From Streptomyces spororaveus (GTDB taxonomy: Bacteria > Actinomycetota > Actinomycetes > Streptomycetales > Streptomycetaceae), in assembly GCF_016755875.1 (NCBI RefSeq), contig NZ_BNED01000005.1, forward strand, positions 6,725,501 to 6,789,500: 64,000 bases of DNA. The letters are read 5' to 3'. Below are positions 42,323 to 54,058 of the stretch, in pieces. The notes beneath the pieces are model-generated. The model had not been told where the DNA came from. It worked only from the letters and a program-made list of their open reading frames with translations, and did no database searches. Numbering within the stretch: position 1 is the first letter of the stretch; the number at the start of each line of letters is the position of its first letter. The translations under genes and the position numbers were made by a program.

Positions 42323-43240
42323 GTGAGCACGCTTCCCACCTCCCCCCAGTCCGCCGAGTCGGCGATCGGCACCTCGCGCGTCAAGCGCGGCATGGCCGAG
42401 CAGCTGAAGGGCGGCGTGATCATGGACGTGGTCAACGCCGAGCAGGCGAAGATCGCCGAGGACGCCGGCGCCGTGGCCGTCATGGCCCTGGAGCGGGTTC
42501 CGGCCGACATCCGCAAGGACGGCGGCGTCGCGCGCATGTCCGACCCGAACATGATCGAAGAGATCATCGAGGCCGTCTCGATCCCGGTCATGGCCAAGTC
42601 CCGCATCGGCCACTTCGTCGAGGCCCAGGTCCTGCAGTCCCTCGGCGTCGACTACATCGACGAGTCCGAGGTCCTGACCCCGGCCGACGAGGTCAACCAC
42701 TCCGACAAGTGGGCGTTCACCACCCCCTTCGTCTGTGGCGCCACCAACCTGGGCGAGGCCCTGCGCCGCATCGCCGAGGGCGCGGCCATGATCCGCTCGA
42801 AGGGCGAGGCCGGCACCGGCAACGTGGTCGAGGCCGTCCGTCACCTGCGCCAGATCAAGAACGAGATCGCCCGCCTGCGCGGCTACGACAACAACGAGCT
42901 GTTCGCCGCCGCCAAGGAGCTGCGCGCCCCGTACGAGCTCGTCAAGGAAGTAGCCGAGCTCGGCAAGCTCCCGGTCGTGCTGTTCTCCGCCGGTGGCGTC
43001 GCCACCCCGGCCGACGCCGCGCTCATGCGCCAGCTCGGCGCCGAGGGCGTCTTCGTCGGCTCCGGCATCTTCAAGTCGGGCGACCCGGCCAAGCGCGCCG
43101 CCGCCATCGTGAAGGCCACCACCTTCTACGACGACCCGAAGATCATCGCGGACGCCTCCCGCAACCTGGGCGAGGCCATGGTCGGCATCAACTGCGACAC
43201 CCTCCCCGAGTCCGAGCGCTACGCCAACCGCGGCTGGTAA
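42323..43240 (+). CDS. pdxS: Pyridoxal 5'-phosphate synthase, synthase subunit
   Basis: 305 residues, (beta/alpha)8 barrel that condenses ribose 5-phosphate, glyceraldehyde 3-phosphate and ammonia to PLP. Recognised by [39 protein letters not shown], the active-site Lys in [10 protein letters not shown], and [19 protein letters not shown] start at 42323. Six bases from the pdxT start, so the two subunits are co-translated. Confidence 0.97.
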   Translation: MSTLPTSPQSAESAIGTSRVKRGMAEQLKGGVIMDVVNAEQAKIAEDAGAVAVMALERVPADIRKDGGVARMSDPNMIEEIIEAVSIPVMAKSRIGHFVEAQVLQSLGVDYIDESEVLTPADEVNHSDKWAFTTPFVCGATNLGEALRRIAEGAAMIRSKGEAGTGNVVEAVRHLRQIKNEIARLRGYDNNELFAAAKELRAPYELVKEVAELGKLPVVLFSAGGVATPADAALMRQLGAEGVFVGSGIFKSGDPAKRAAAIVKATTFYDDPKIIADASRNLGEAMVGINCDTLPESERYANRGW

Positions 43241-43246
43241 TCGGTC

Positions 43247-43840
43247 ATGACGAACACCCCCGTGATCGGTGTCCTGGCTCTCCAGGGCGACGTACGGGAG
43301 CACCTGATCGCCCTGGCCGCGGCGGACGCCGTGGCCAGGCCGATCCGGCGTCCCGAGGAGCTCGCCGAGGTCGACGCCCTGGTGATCCCCGGCGGCGAGT
43401 CCACCACCATGTCGAAGCTCGCCGTGCTGTTCGGCATGCTGGAGCCGCTGCGCGAGCGCGTGGCAGCCGGCATGCCCGTGTACGGCACCTGCGCCGGCAT
43501 GATCATGCTGGCGGACAAGCTCCTGGACGGCCGTGACGACCAGGAGACCCTGGGCGGCATCGACATGATCGTCCGCCGCAACGCGTTCGGCCGCCAGAAC
43601 GAGTCCTTCGAAGCGAAGATCGACTTCGCGGGCATAGCGGGCGGCCCGGTCGAGGGCGTCTTCATCCGCGCACCCTGGGTCGAGTCGGTCGGCGCCGCCG
43701 CCGAGGTGCTCGCCACGTACGACGGCCACACCGTCGCCGTGCGCCAGGGCAACGTCCTGGCGACCTCGTTCCACCCCGAGCTGACCGGAGACGACCGCGT
43801 TCACGCGTACTTCGTCGACATGGTGCGCGCGGGGCTGTAA
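43247..43840 (+). CDS. pdxT: Pyridoxal 5'-phosphate synthase, glutaminase subunit
   Basis: 197 residues, class I glutamine amidotransferase that feeds ammonia to PdxS. Motifs: [12 protein letters not shown], the [11 protein letters not shown] oxyanion region, nucleophile Cys in [10 protein letters not shown] (about residue 83), and His-Glu in [11 protein letters not shown]. Directly follows pdxS. Start ATG 43247. Confidence 0.97.
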   Translation: MTNTPVIGVLALQGDVREHLIALAAADAVARPIRRPEELAEVDALVIPGGESTTMSKLAVLFGMLEPLRERVAAGMPVYGTCAGMIMLADKLLDGRDDQETLGGIDMIVRRNAFGRQNESFEAKIDFAGIAGGPVEGVFIRAPWVESVGAAAEVLATYDGHTVAVRQGNVLATSFHPELTGDDRVHAYFVDMVRAGL

Positions 43841-43897
43841 CGGGCTCCCGGTAGGATCGGAGACGAACACTGTTGGTGACGCGAAGGAGACAGGCAG

Positions 43898-44650
43898 ATG
43901 TCCGGCCACTCTAAATGGGCTACGACGAAGCACAAGAAGGCCGTGGTTGACGCCAAGCGCGGCAAGCTCTTCGCGAAGCTGATCAAGAACATCGAGGTCG
44001 CGGCCCGGATGGGCGGCGCCGACATCGATGGCAACCCGACGCTCTTCGACGCCATCCAGAAGGCCAAGAAGAGCTCGGTCCCGAACAAGAACATCGACTC
44101 CGCGGTCAAGCGCGGCGGCGGTCTCGAGGCCGGCGGCGCCGACTACGAGACGATCATGTACGAGGGCTACGGTCCGAACGGCGTCGCGGTGCTCATCGAG
44201 TGCCTCACCGACAACCGCAACCGTGCCGCGTCCGACGTGCGCGTCGCCATGACCCGCAACGGCGGCTCGATGGCCGACCCGGGCTCGGTCTCGTACCTGT
44301 TCAACCGCAAGGGTGTCGTCCTCCTGCCCAAGGGCGAACTCTCCGAGGACGACGTCCTGGAGACGGTCCTCGACGCCGGCGCCGAAGAGGTCAACGACCT
44401 CGGCGAGAGCTTCGAGATCATCAGCGAGGCCACCGACATGGTCGCGGTCCGCACCGCGCTCCAGGCGGCCGGCATCGACTACGACTCGGCCGACTCCAAC
44501 TTCCTGCCGACCATGCAGGTCGAGCTGGACGAAGAGGGCGCGCGCAAGATCTTCAAGCTGATCGACGCGCTGGAGGACAGCGACGACGTGCAGAACGTCT
44601 TCGCCAACTTCGACGTCTCGGACGAGGTCATGGAGAAGGTCGACGCCTGA
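43898..44650 (+). CDS. yebC: YebC/PmpR-family protein
   Basis: 250 residues: [20 protein letters not shown], then [35 protein letters not shown] and [12 protein letters not shown]. YebC proteins have been described both as transcriptional regulators and as translation factors easing proline-rich stalling. In actinobacteria it commonly precedes ruvC; here a strong terminator (44677-44718) separates them. Confidence 0.95.
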   Translation: MSGHSKWATTKHKKAVVDAKRGKLFAKLIKNIEVAARMGGADIDGNPTLFDAIQKAKKSSVPNKNIDSAVKRGGGLEAGGADYETIMYEGYGPNGVAVLIECLTDNRNRAASDVRVAMTRNGGSMADPGSVSYLFNRKGVVLLPKGELSEDDVLETVLDAGAEEVNDLGESFEIISEATDMVAVRTALQAAGIDYDSADSNFLPTMQVELDEEGARKIFKLIDALEDSDDVQNVFANFDVSDEVMEKVDA

Positions 44651-44676
44651 GCGGCGTCCACCGCTCACAGCACAGG

Positions 44677-44718
44677 GCAGCGGGCCGGCGGGGACACACC
44701 CCGTCGGCCCGCTGCTTT
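44677..44718 (+). terminator. Terminator between yebC and ruvC
   Basis: Arms GCAGCGGGCCGGCGGGG and CCCCGTCGGCCCGCTGC (17 bp, one G-T) with loop ACACA, followed by TTTGT. Confidence 0.85.
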
Positions 44719-44778
44719 GTCAGTGCCACCCGATAACCTGCGAAGCTGCACGTACAGGAGAGCGAAGAAGGGGGCGGG

Positions 44779-45309
44779 GTGCGGGTACTAGGCGTTGACC
44801 CGGGGCTGACCCGATGCGGTGTCGGCGTGGTCGAGGGAGTGGCCGGCCGCCCCCTGACCATGCTCGGCGTGGGGGTCGTACGGACGCCCGCGGACGCCGA
44901 GTTGGGCCACCGGCTCGTCGCCGTCGAGCAGGGCATCGAGGAATGGCTCGACACGTACCGGCCCGAAGTCGTCGCCGTGGAGCGGGTGTTCAGCCAGCAC
45001 AACGTCAGCACCGTGATGGGCACCGCCCAGGCGAGCGCCGTCGCGATGCTGTGCGCCGCCCGCCGCGGGATACCGGTCGCCCTGCACACCCCCAGCGAGG
45101 TCAAGGCCGCCGTCACCGGAAGCGGCCGGGCCGACAAAGCCCAGGTCGGCGCTATGGTCACCCGGTTGCTCAGGCTGGACGCACCGCCCAGACCGGCGGA
45201 CGCCGCCGACGCCCTCGCCCTCGCCATCTGCCACATCTGGCGGGCCCCCGCCCAGAACCGCCTCCAGCAGGCGGTCGCCCTGCACGCCTCGAAAGGCCGT
45301 ACCCGATGA
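44779..45309 (+). CDS. ruvC: Holliday junction resolvase RuvC
   Basis: Endonuclease that cuts Holliday junctions at the RuvAB complex. 176 residues. Acidic active-site residues: Asp in [14 protein letters not shown], Glu in [10 protein letters not shown], and the [12 protein letters not shown] pair. GTG start. The stop overlaps the ruvA start by 4 bases (ATGA). Confidence 0.96.
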   Translation: MRVLGVDPGLTRCGVGVVEGVAGRPLTMLGVGVVRTPADAELGHRLVAVEQGIEEWLDTYRPEVVAVERVFSQHNVSTVMGTAQASAVAMLCAARRGIPVALHTPSEVKAAVTGSGRADKAQVGAMVTRLLRLDAPPRPADAADALALAICHIWRAPAQNRLQQAVALHASKGRTR

Positions 45310-45938
45310 TCGCCTTCGTCAGCGGCCCGGTCGCCGCACTCGCCCCCACCCTGGCCGTGATCGAGGTCGGGGGAGTGGGCATGGCCGTGCAGTGCACGCC
45401 CACCACCATCTCCGGCCTGCGGGTGGGGGAGCAGGCCCGGCTGGCCACCTCCCTGGTCGTACGGGAGGACTCACTGACCCTGTACGGCTTCGCCGACGAC
45501 GACGAGCGGCAGGTCTTCGAGATCCTGCAGACCGCCAGCGGGGTCGGGCCGAGGCTCGCCCAGGCGATGCTCGGCGTGCACAGCCCCGACGCGCTGCGCC
45601 TGGCCGTCTCCACCGGCGACGAGAAGGCGCTGGTGGCGGTGCCGGGCATCGGCAAGAAGGGCGCCCAGAAACTACTCCTCGAACTGAAGGGCAAGCTGGG
45701 AGCCCCGCTGGGCAGCAGCGGCCTCGTGGGCGCCCAGCGTGCCGCGGCCTCCGGGCCCGCGCCGTGGACCGAGCAGCTCTCCGCCGCCCTGATCGGCCTC
45801 GGCTACGCCTCGCGCGACGCGGAGGACGCGGTCGCGGCGGTGACCCCGCAGGCCGAGGCCGCGATCGCCGCCGGCGGTTCGGCCCCGGTCCCGCAGCTCC
45901 TGCGAGCCGCCCTCCAGTCCCTCAACCGCGCCCGCTAG
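45306..45938 (+). CDS. ruvA: Holliday junction DNA helicase subunit RuvA
   Basis: 210 residues. OB-fold domain I ([20 protein letters not shown]), then tandem HhH motifs around [14 protein letters not shown] and [17 protein letters not shown], then a flexible linker and domain III ([18 protein letters not shown]). It binds the junction and loads RuvB. Coupled to ruvC by a 4-base overlap. Confidence 0.96.
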   Translation: MIAFVSGPVAALAPTLAVIEVGGVGMAVQCTPTTISGLRVGEQARLATSLVVREDSLTLYGFADDDERQVFEILQTASGVGPRLAQAMLGVHSPDALRLAVSTGDEKALVAVPGIGKKGAQKLLLELKGKLGAPLGSSGLVGAQRAAASGPAPWTEQLSAALIGLGYASRDAEDAVAAVTPQAEAAIAAGGSAPVPQLLRAALQSLNRAR

Positions 45939-46085
45939 CCGAGCCGCCCGGCCTCCCGGGCGGCTCCGCCCCGGACCCGGACCCGGAGCCGGACCCGGGG
46001 CCTCGGACGCGGGCGGGCCCGGAGGGGCGCGGCTCCGCCCGGGGGCGCCAGACCACCGTACGAACCGAGAAGGCAGACTGACAGC

Positions 46086-47147
46086 GTGAACTGGGAAGAC
46101 GAGAGCGACGACCGGATCGTGGCGGCCGCCGCCGACGGCGAGGACACCGCCGTCGAGGCGGCGCTGCGTCCCAAGGACCTCGGGGAGTTCGTCGGCCAGG
46201 AGAAGGTCCGCCAGCAGCTGGACCTCGTCCTCAAGGCGGCCCGCCAGCGCGGAGCCACCGCCGACCACGTCCTGCTCTCCGGCGCGCCCGGCCTCGGCAA
46301 GACCACCCTGTCCATGATCATCGCGGCCGAGATGGGGGCGCCCATCCGGATCACCTCGGGCCCCGCCATCCAGCACGCCGGCGACCTCGCCGCGATCCTC
46401 TCCTCCCTCCAGGAGGGCGAGGTCCTCTTCCTCGACGAGATCCACCGCATGTCCCGGCCCGCCGAGGAGATGCTCTACATGGCCATGGAGGACTTCCGCG
46501 TCGACGTGATCGTCGGCAAGGGCCCCGGGGCCACCGCGATCCCGCTGGAGCTGCCGCCCTTCACCCTGGTCGGCGCCACCACCCGGGCCGGACTCCTGCC
46601 CCCGCCGCTGCGGGACCGTTTCGGCTTCACCGGGCACATGGAGTTCTACGCCCCCGAGGAGCTGGAACGCGTCATCCACCGCTCCGCCCGTCTCCTCGAC
46701 GTGGAGATCGACACCGCCGGCGCCGCCGAGATCGCCGGACGCTCCCGCGGCACCCCGCGCATCGCCAACCGCCTGCTGCGCCGCGTGCGCGACTACGCCC
46801 AGGTCCGGGCGGACGGGGTGATCAACCGCGAGGTCGCCGGTACCGCCCTCCAGGTGTACGAGGTGGACGGGCGCGGCCTCGACCGACTGGATCGCGCCGT
46901 TCTCGAAGCCCTGCTCAAGCTGTTCGGCGGCGGACCCGTGGGCCTGTCCACGCTCGCCGTGGCCGTCGGTGAGGAGCGGGAGACCGTGGAGGAGGTCGCG
47001 GAGCCGTTCCTGGTCCGTGAGGGCCTGCTCGCGCGGACCCCCCGGGGGCGGGTGGCGACGCCTGCCGCATGGGCCCACCTGGGGCTCGTACCGCCGCAGC
47101 ACGGCGGGAGCGGATCAAGCGGACAACAGGGCTTGTTCGGGGCCTGA
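46086..47147 (+). CDS. ruvB: Holliday junction DNA helicase subunit RuvB
   Basis: 353 residues, AAA+ branch-migration motor. Walker [14 protein letters not shown], Walker [11 protein letters not shown], sensor I in [10 protein letters not shown], arginine finger region [10 protein letters not shown], and a winged-helix end. The ruvA-ruvB gap of 147 bases contains simple-sequence DNA of repeated GGACCC units (about 45970-46000). GTG start. Confidence 0.97.
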   Translation: MNWEDESDDRIVAAAADGEDTAVEAALRPKDLGEFVGQEKVRQQLDLVLKAARQRGATADHVLLSGAPGLGKTTLSMIIAAEMGAPIRITSGPAIQHAGDLAAILSSLQEGEVLFLDEIHRMSRPAEEMLYMAMEDFRVDVIVGKGPGATAIPLELPPFTLVGATTRAGLLPPPLRDRFGFTGHMEFYAPEELERVIHRSARLLDVEIDTAGAAEIAGRSRGTPRIANRLLRRVRDYAQVRADGVINREVAGTALQVYEVDGRGLDRLDRAVLEALLKLFGGGPVGLSTLAVAVGEERETVEEVAEPFLVREGLLARTPRGRVATPAAWAHLGLVPPQHGGSGSSGQQGLFGA

Positions 47148-47312
47148 CGGCGCGGAGGTTCGACCCCTCAGGAACTGCGGTGCCATGCTGGGCGTTGTTC
47201 CATCGGTGCGGACTCGCCTAGACTCCGCCGATGCCGACCCTTCGGGTCGGTGTGCCCACCCCCGTAGAAAAGGCCGCCGTCCGCGTGCGGTCGTGCGAAG
47301 GATCTCCGTCCC

Positions 47313-47759
47313 GTGAATCTCGTGACACTCCTCCCGTTCATCGTGCTCATCGGGGCGATGTTCCTGATGACCCGCTCCGCGAAGAAGAAGCAGCAGGCAG
47401 CCGCGCAGATGCGCGACCACATGGCGCCCGGCACCGGGGTCCGCACCATCGGCGGCATGTACGCCACGGTGAAGGAGATCGGTGACGACACGGTCACTCT
47501 TGAGCTGGCCCCCGGCGTCCACGCGATCTTCGCGAAGAACGCCATCGGTGCCGTTCTGGAGGACGCGGAGTACAACCGCATCGTCCACGGCATCGACGAC
47601 GACGAGGCGACCGACACGCCGGTCGTCCCGGACGACGCCTCCTCGCTGACCGAGGACGAGGCTCCCAAGCTCGACCTGGGCAAGAAGGACGAGGACGCGC
47701 CCAAGGGCGACGACGAGCCCAAGGACGGCAAGTCCGACGGCGAGGCCGGCGCGAAGTAA
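47313..47759 (+). CDS. yajC: Preprotein translocase accessory subunit YajC
   Basis: 148 residues. One N-terminal membrane helix (VTLLPFIVLIGAMFLMTRS), a basic segment KKKQQAAAQMRDHM, the small beta domain PGTGVRTIGGMYATVKEIGD, and a long acidic Lys/Asp/Glu-rich tail. Works with SecDF at the Sec translocon. GTG start with GAAGGA about 10 bases before. Precedes secD, with a hairpin between. Confidence 0.92.
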   Translation: MNLVTLLPFIVLIGAMFLMTRSAKKKQQAAAQMRDHMAPGTGVRTIGGMYATVKEIGDDTVTLELAPGVHAIFAKNAIGAVLEDAEYNRIVHGIDDDEATDTPVVPDDASSLTEDEAPKLDLGKKDEDAPKGDDEPKDGKSDGEAGAK

Positions 47760-47768
47760 CGCTCGGCG

Positions 47769-47810
47769 GGGGACCGTGGAGGCGCCCGACCGGCGACCGG
47801 CACGGTCCCC
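47769..47810 (+). terminator. Hairpin between yajC and secD
   Basis: Arms GGGGACCGTG (47769-47778) and CACGGTCCCC (47801-47810) with a 22-base loop. No U tract, so it may reduce readthrough or stabilise RNA and need not end the transcript. Confidence 0.45.
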
Positions 47811-47912
47811 GTCTGTGACACTTCTGCGGGGGGCAGGGGTCCCCACCACACATTTCGTGGCCGTCCCCGCGCTGACCCGGCGCGGGACGGTTGGACAGGG
47901 AGAAACGACAAG

Positions 47913-49703
47913 GTGGCAGCACCGAAGAAGGGCCGGCGGCCCACGGGGGCTCAGGGGAGGCCGGGGCGCGCCCTGGCGGTCATCCTGATCGCGATGGTGG
48001 CGCTCACCGCGGGGATGTTCATCTCCAAGCAGACGACTCCCCGGCTGGGCATCGACCTCGCCGGCGGCACGAGCATCACGCTCAAGGCCAAGAGCGAACC
48101 CGGCAAGGAAAGCGCCGTCAACGAGACCAACATGAACACAGCGGTCGGCATCATCGACCGCCGCGTCAACGGTCTCGGCGTGTCCGAGGCGGAGGTCCAG
48201 ACCCAGGGCCGCGACCACATCATCGTGAACATCCCCAAGGGGACGAACGAGCAGCAGGCGCGCGAGCAGGTCGGCACCACCGCCCAGCTGTACTTCCGCC
48301 CGGTCATCGCCTTCGCGGACGGCTCCCCGGCCGCCCCCGAGGCCACCCCGAGTGCGAGCCCCTCCGCGAGCGGCTCCGAGGCTCCCAAGGCCGGAGACGG
48401 CAAGACCAGCCCCTCCGCCGCTCCGTCGTCCAGCGCCACTTCCCAGGGCCGCGCGCTCAGTGAGGCCCTCAAGGCCCCGGCCGCCCCCACTCCCTCGCCC
48501 TCGGCGAGCGAGTCGAAGAAGGCAGACGACACCAAGGCTCCGTCGCCCTCGGCCTCCGCCTCCGCGCCGGCGACCGGCGACGACGCCGCCGCCGCGGCAC
48601 TCCAGGCCAAGTTCGCGGCGCTGGACTGCACCGACGAGGCGCAGCGCGCCGCCGCCGGCAAGGGCGCCAAGCCCGAGGAGCCGATCATCGCCTGCGGCCA
48701 GCGCGGAGACGCCTGGGGCAAGTGGGTGCTCGGCCCGGCCCAGGTCAACGGCCAGGACGTGAAGGAAGCCAAGGGAGTCATCGACCCCCAGCGCGGCCAG
48801 TGGATCGTCACCATGCAGTTCACCGACAAGGGCGCCGACAAGTTCGCCAAGATCACCGGTGAGCTCGCCACCAAGCAGATGCCGCAGAACCAGTTCGCGA
48901 TCGTGCTCGACGGCCAGGTCATCTCCGACCCGTCCGTGAGCCAGGCGCTGACCGGTGGCAACGCCGAGATCTCGGGCGGCTTCACCCAGCAGTCCGCGCA
49001 GGACCTGGGCAACATGCTCTCGTACGGCGCCCTGCCGCTCTCCTTCACCGAGGACAGCGTCACCACGGTCACCGCCGCGCTCGGCGGCGAGCAGCTGAAG
49101 GCCGGCCTGATCGCCGGCGCCATCGGCCTGCTCCTCGTGGTGATCTACCTGCTGGCGTACTACCGGGGCCTGGCGTTCATCGCCATCATCAGCCTCCTGG
49201 TCTCCGCGATCCTGACCTACACGATCATGGCCCTGCTCGGAAAGGGCATCGGCTTCGCGCTGAACCTGCCCGCCGTCTGCGGCGCGATCGTGGCGATCGG
49301 CATCACGGCGGACTCGTTCATCGTGTACTTCGAGCGCATCCGCGACGAGATCCGCGAGGGCCGCACCCTGCGTCCGGCCGTCGAGCGCGCCTGGCCGCGT
49401 GCCCGGCGCACGATCCTGGTCTCCGACTTCGTTTCGTTCCTGGCCGCGGCGGTGCTGTTCATCGTCACGGTGGGCAAGGTGCAGGGCTTCGCCTTCACAC
49501 TGGGTCTGACGACCCTGCTCGACGTGGTCGTGGTGTTCCTCTTCACCAAGCCCGTCATGACACTGGTGGCGCGTACGAAGTTCTTCGCCAGCGGTCACCC
49601 GTGGTCCGGGCTGGACCCGAAGCGGCTGGGCGCCAAGCCTCCGCTGCGCCGGTCCCGCCGTACCGGTTCCGCCCCCGCCCCCGTCGACGCAAAGGAGGCG
49701 TGA
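47913..49703 (+). CDS. secD: Protein translocase subunit SecD
   Basis: 596 residues, RND-like export motor half. TM1 near residues 20-36, the first periplasmic domain with LGIDLAGGTSITLKAK and RRVNGLGVSEAEVQ, then about 90 residues of Ser/Pro/Ala/Lys low complexity (about 135-235), then FAIVLDGQVISDPSV and five more helices with VVIYLLAYYRGLAF and AIGITADSFIVYFERIRDEI. The low-complexity insert is longer than in most bacteria. GTG start; 3 bases to secF. Confidence 0.96.
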   Translation: MAAPKKGRRPTGAQGRPGRALAVILIAMVALTAGMFISKQTTPRLGIDLAGGTSITLKAKSEPGKESAVNETNMNTAVGIIDRRVNGLGVSEAEVQTQGRDHIIVNIPKGTNEQQAREQVGTTAQLYFRPVIAFADGSPAAPEATPSASPSASGSEAPKAGDGKTSPSAAPSSSATSQGRALSEALKAPAAPTPSPSASESKKADDTKAPSPSASASAPATGDDAAAAALQAKFAALDCTDEAQRAAAGKGAKPEEPIIACGQRGDAWGKWVLGPAQVNGQDVKEAKGVIDPQRGQWIVTMQFTDKGADKFAKITGELATKQMPQNQFAIVLDGQVISDPSVSQALTGGNAEISGGFTQQSAQDLGNMLSYGALPLSFTEDSVTTVTAALGGEQLKAGLIAGAIGLLLVVIYLLAYYRGLAFIAIISLLVSAILTYTIMALLGKGIGFALNLPAVCGAIVAIGITADSFIVYFERIRDEIREGRTLRPAVERAWPRARRTILVSDFVSFLAAAVLFIVTVGKVQGFAFTLGLTTLLDVVVVFLFTKPVMTLVARTKFFASGHPWSGLDPKRLGAKPPLRRSRRTGSAPAPVDAKEA

Positions 49704-49706
49704 GAG

Positions 49707-50762
49707 ATGTCGAAGCTTGGAGATCTCGGCGCCAAGCTGTACCGCGGTGAGGTCGGCTACGACTTCGTCGGCAAGCGCTTTCTCTGGTACGGCGTTTCCA
49801 TCCTGATCACCATCACGGCGATCGTCGCCCTGGCCGTCCAGGGCCTCAACATGGGTATCGAGTTCAAGGGCGGTGCCGTCTTCACCACCGCGAAGACGAC
49901 CGTCTCCGTGGCCAAGGCCACGGAGGTCGCGGAGAAGGCCTCGGGCCACGACGCGATCGTCCAGGAGCTCGGCACCGGCGGCCTGCGGATCCAGATCTCG
50001 GGTGTGGACACCGACGCCGCCACCGACGTGAAGAAGCAGCTCGCCACCGATCTCAAGATCGACCAGGCCAGCATCAACGCCGACCTCGTCGGTCCCAGCT
50101 GGGGCGAGCAGATCGCCAACAAGGCCTGGACCGGTCTCGGCGTCTTCATGGTCCTCGTGGTGATCTACCTGGCCATCGCCTTCGAGTGGCGGATGGCGGT
50201 CGCGGCGCTGATCGCGCTGATCCACGACCTCACGATCACCGTCGGCGTGTACGCGCTCGTCGGCTTCGAGGTCACCCCGGGTACGGTCATCGGTCTGCTG
50301 ACGATCCTCGGTTACTCCCTCTACGACACCGTCGTCGTCTTCGACGGTCTCAAGGAGGGCTCGAAGGACATCACCAAGCAGACCCGCTGGACGTACAGCG
50401 AGGTCGCCAACCGCAGCATCAACGGCACCCTGGTCCGCTCGATCAACACCACGGTCGTCGCGCTGCTCCCGGTCGCCGCGCTGCTGTTCATCGGCGGTGG
50501 CTTCCTGGGCGCCGGCATGCTGAACGACATCTCGCTCTCGCTGTTCGTCGGCCTCGCGGCCGGTGCGTACTCCTCGATCTTCATCGCGACCCCGCTGGTC
50601 GTGGACCTCAAGGAGCGCGAGCCGGCGATGAAGGCGCTCAAGAAGCGGGTGCTCGCGAAGCGGGCGGCCGCGGCGGCCAAGGGCGAGTCCCCGGACGAGG
50701 CCTACGCGGCCGAGGACGAGCCGCAGGTCGTGTCGCAGGGCCGGTCGGGGCGGCGGCGTTGA
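49707..50762 (+). CDS. secF: Protein translocase subunit SecF
   Basis: 351 residues. TM1 near 30-50, NMGIEFKGGAVFTT at the D-G-G hinge, then five helices with LALYLAIAFEWRMAVAALIA-like and TILGYSLYDTVVVFDGLKEG. Pairs with SecD to drive proton-coupled late protein export. The TGA overlaps the TTG start of apt by 3 bases, an unusual but clear coupling of export and purine salvage genes. Confidence 0.96.
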   Translation: MSKLGDLGAKLYRGEVGYDFVGKRFLWYGVSILITITAIVALAVQGLNMGIEFKGGAVFTTAKTTVSVAKATEVAEKASGHDAIVQELGTGGLRIQISGVDTDAATDVKKQLATDLKIDQASINADLVGPSWGEQIANKAWTGLGVFMVLVVIYLAIAFEWRMAVAALIALIHDLTITVGVYALVGFEVTPGTVIGLLTILGYSLYDTVVVFDGLKEGSKDITKQTRWTYSEVANRSINGTLVRSINTTVVALLPVAALLFIGGGFLGAGMLNDISLSLFVGLAAGAYSSIFIATPLVVDLKEREPAMKALKKRVLAKRAAAAAKGESPDEAYAAEDEPQVVSQGRSGRRR

Positions 50763-51313
50763 CCGCGCCGCTGTCCGACGACGCGCGGACCCTGCTGCTC
50801 AGCCGGATCAAGGACGTGCCGGACTACCCGAAGCCGGGCGTGATGTTCAAGGACATCACCCCGCTGCTGGCCGACCCCGAGGCGTTCGCCGCGCTGACGG
50901 ACGCGCTGGTGGAGCTGGCCGGGCGGTACGGCGCGACGAAGATCGTCGGCCTGGAGGCGCGCGGGTTCATCCTCGCGGCTCCGGTCGCGGTGCAGGCCGG
51001 TATCGGCTTCGTGCCGGTGCGCAAGGCCGGAAAGCTGCCGGGCGCCACGCTCGCGCAGTCGTACGAGCTGGAGTACGGCACCGCGGAGGTCGAGGTCCAC
51101 GCCGAGGACCTGTCGGCCGGTGACCGGGTCATGGTCATCGACGACGTGCTGGCCACCGGCGGTACCGCTGAGGCCTCGCTCTCGCTGATCCGGCGGGCCG
51201 GAGCCGAGGTCGCGGGTGTGGCGGTGCTGATGGAGCTGTCGTTCCTGCCGGGCCGCGTGCGGCTGGGCGAGGCGCTGGGCGAGGCTCCGCTGGACGCGCT
51301 GATCGTGGTCTGA
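50759..51313 (+). CDS. apt: Adenine phosphoribosyltransferase
   Basis: 184 residues. Converts adenine plus PRPP to AMP. Motifs: PDYPKPGVMFKDITPLLAD, GLEARGFILAAPVA, FVPVRKAGKLPG, and the PRPP loop VMVIDDVLATGGTAEA. Start TTG at 50759 overlaps the secF stop; no other start leaves the family N-terminus intact. Lies before the (p)ppGpp gene, an order known in many bacteria. Confidence 0.93.
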   Translation: MTAPLSDDARTLLLSRIKDVPDYPKPGVMFKDITPLLADPEAFAALTDALVELAGRYGATKIVGLEARGFILAAPVAVQAGIGFVPVRKAGKLPGATLAQSYELEYGTAEVEVHAEDLSAGDRVMVIDDVLATGGTAEASLSLIRRAGAEVAGVAVLMELSFLPGRVRLGEALGEAPLDALIVV

Positions 51314-51328
51314 CCTCTTCGCTTGCCG

Positions 51329-51368
51329 AGCGGCGGGTATCCGGGAGCTCCCGGATACCCGCCGCTTT
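51329..51368 (+). terminator. Terminator after apt
   Basis: 38-bp perfect palindrome 51329-51366 (arms AGCGGCGGGTATCCGGGAG) followed by TT. Confidence 0.88.
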
Positions 51369-51369
51369 C

Positions 51370-51407
51370 GTGTGCGGCGCCCGGCCGCTGCCGGGGGCGC
51401 CGCACAC
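51370..51407. terminator. Second hairpin in the apt-relA gap
   Basis: GTGTGCGGCGCC (51370-51381) and GGCGCCGCACAC (51396-51407), directly after the first palindrome. Back-up terminator or leader structure of the relA message. Confidence 0.55.
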
Positions 51408-51568
51408 GGACCCCCGCCTCTCGGACGCCGGCGGGGCCGGGGCCGGATGCGGGGTGGAGGCTGGGGGAACGGGGTGGGCCAACCCTCGCTACCATGGGTT
51501 GTCCGGACCGGACACGGGCACCGGATCTTCCCCCAGGCTCCGTCCGGGGGCCCCCGTGAGGAGCGCTC

Positions 51569-53989
<2,421 letters not shown>

Positions 53990-53997
53990 CGGAAAGA

Positions 53998-54040
53998 GCG
54001 AGGGCCCCGGTACGGAGATCCGTACCGGGGCCCTCGCCTT
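53998..54040. terminator. Bidirectional terminator between relA and the DUF349 gene
   Basis: GCGAGGGCCCCGGTACGGA (53998-54016) and TCCGTACCGGGGCCCTCGC (54019-54037), 19-bp perfect stem, then CTT. Convergent genes on both sides. Confidence 0.88.
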
Positions 54041-54058
54041 GTCCGCGGGCGGCCCGAG

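Noticed and set aside
47115..50225. A 1036-codon minus-strand frame opposite yajC-secD-secF
   Set aside because: Shadow frame with no recognisable domain; the plus strand holds well-known translocase genes.
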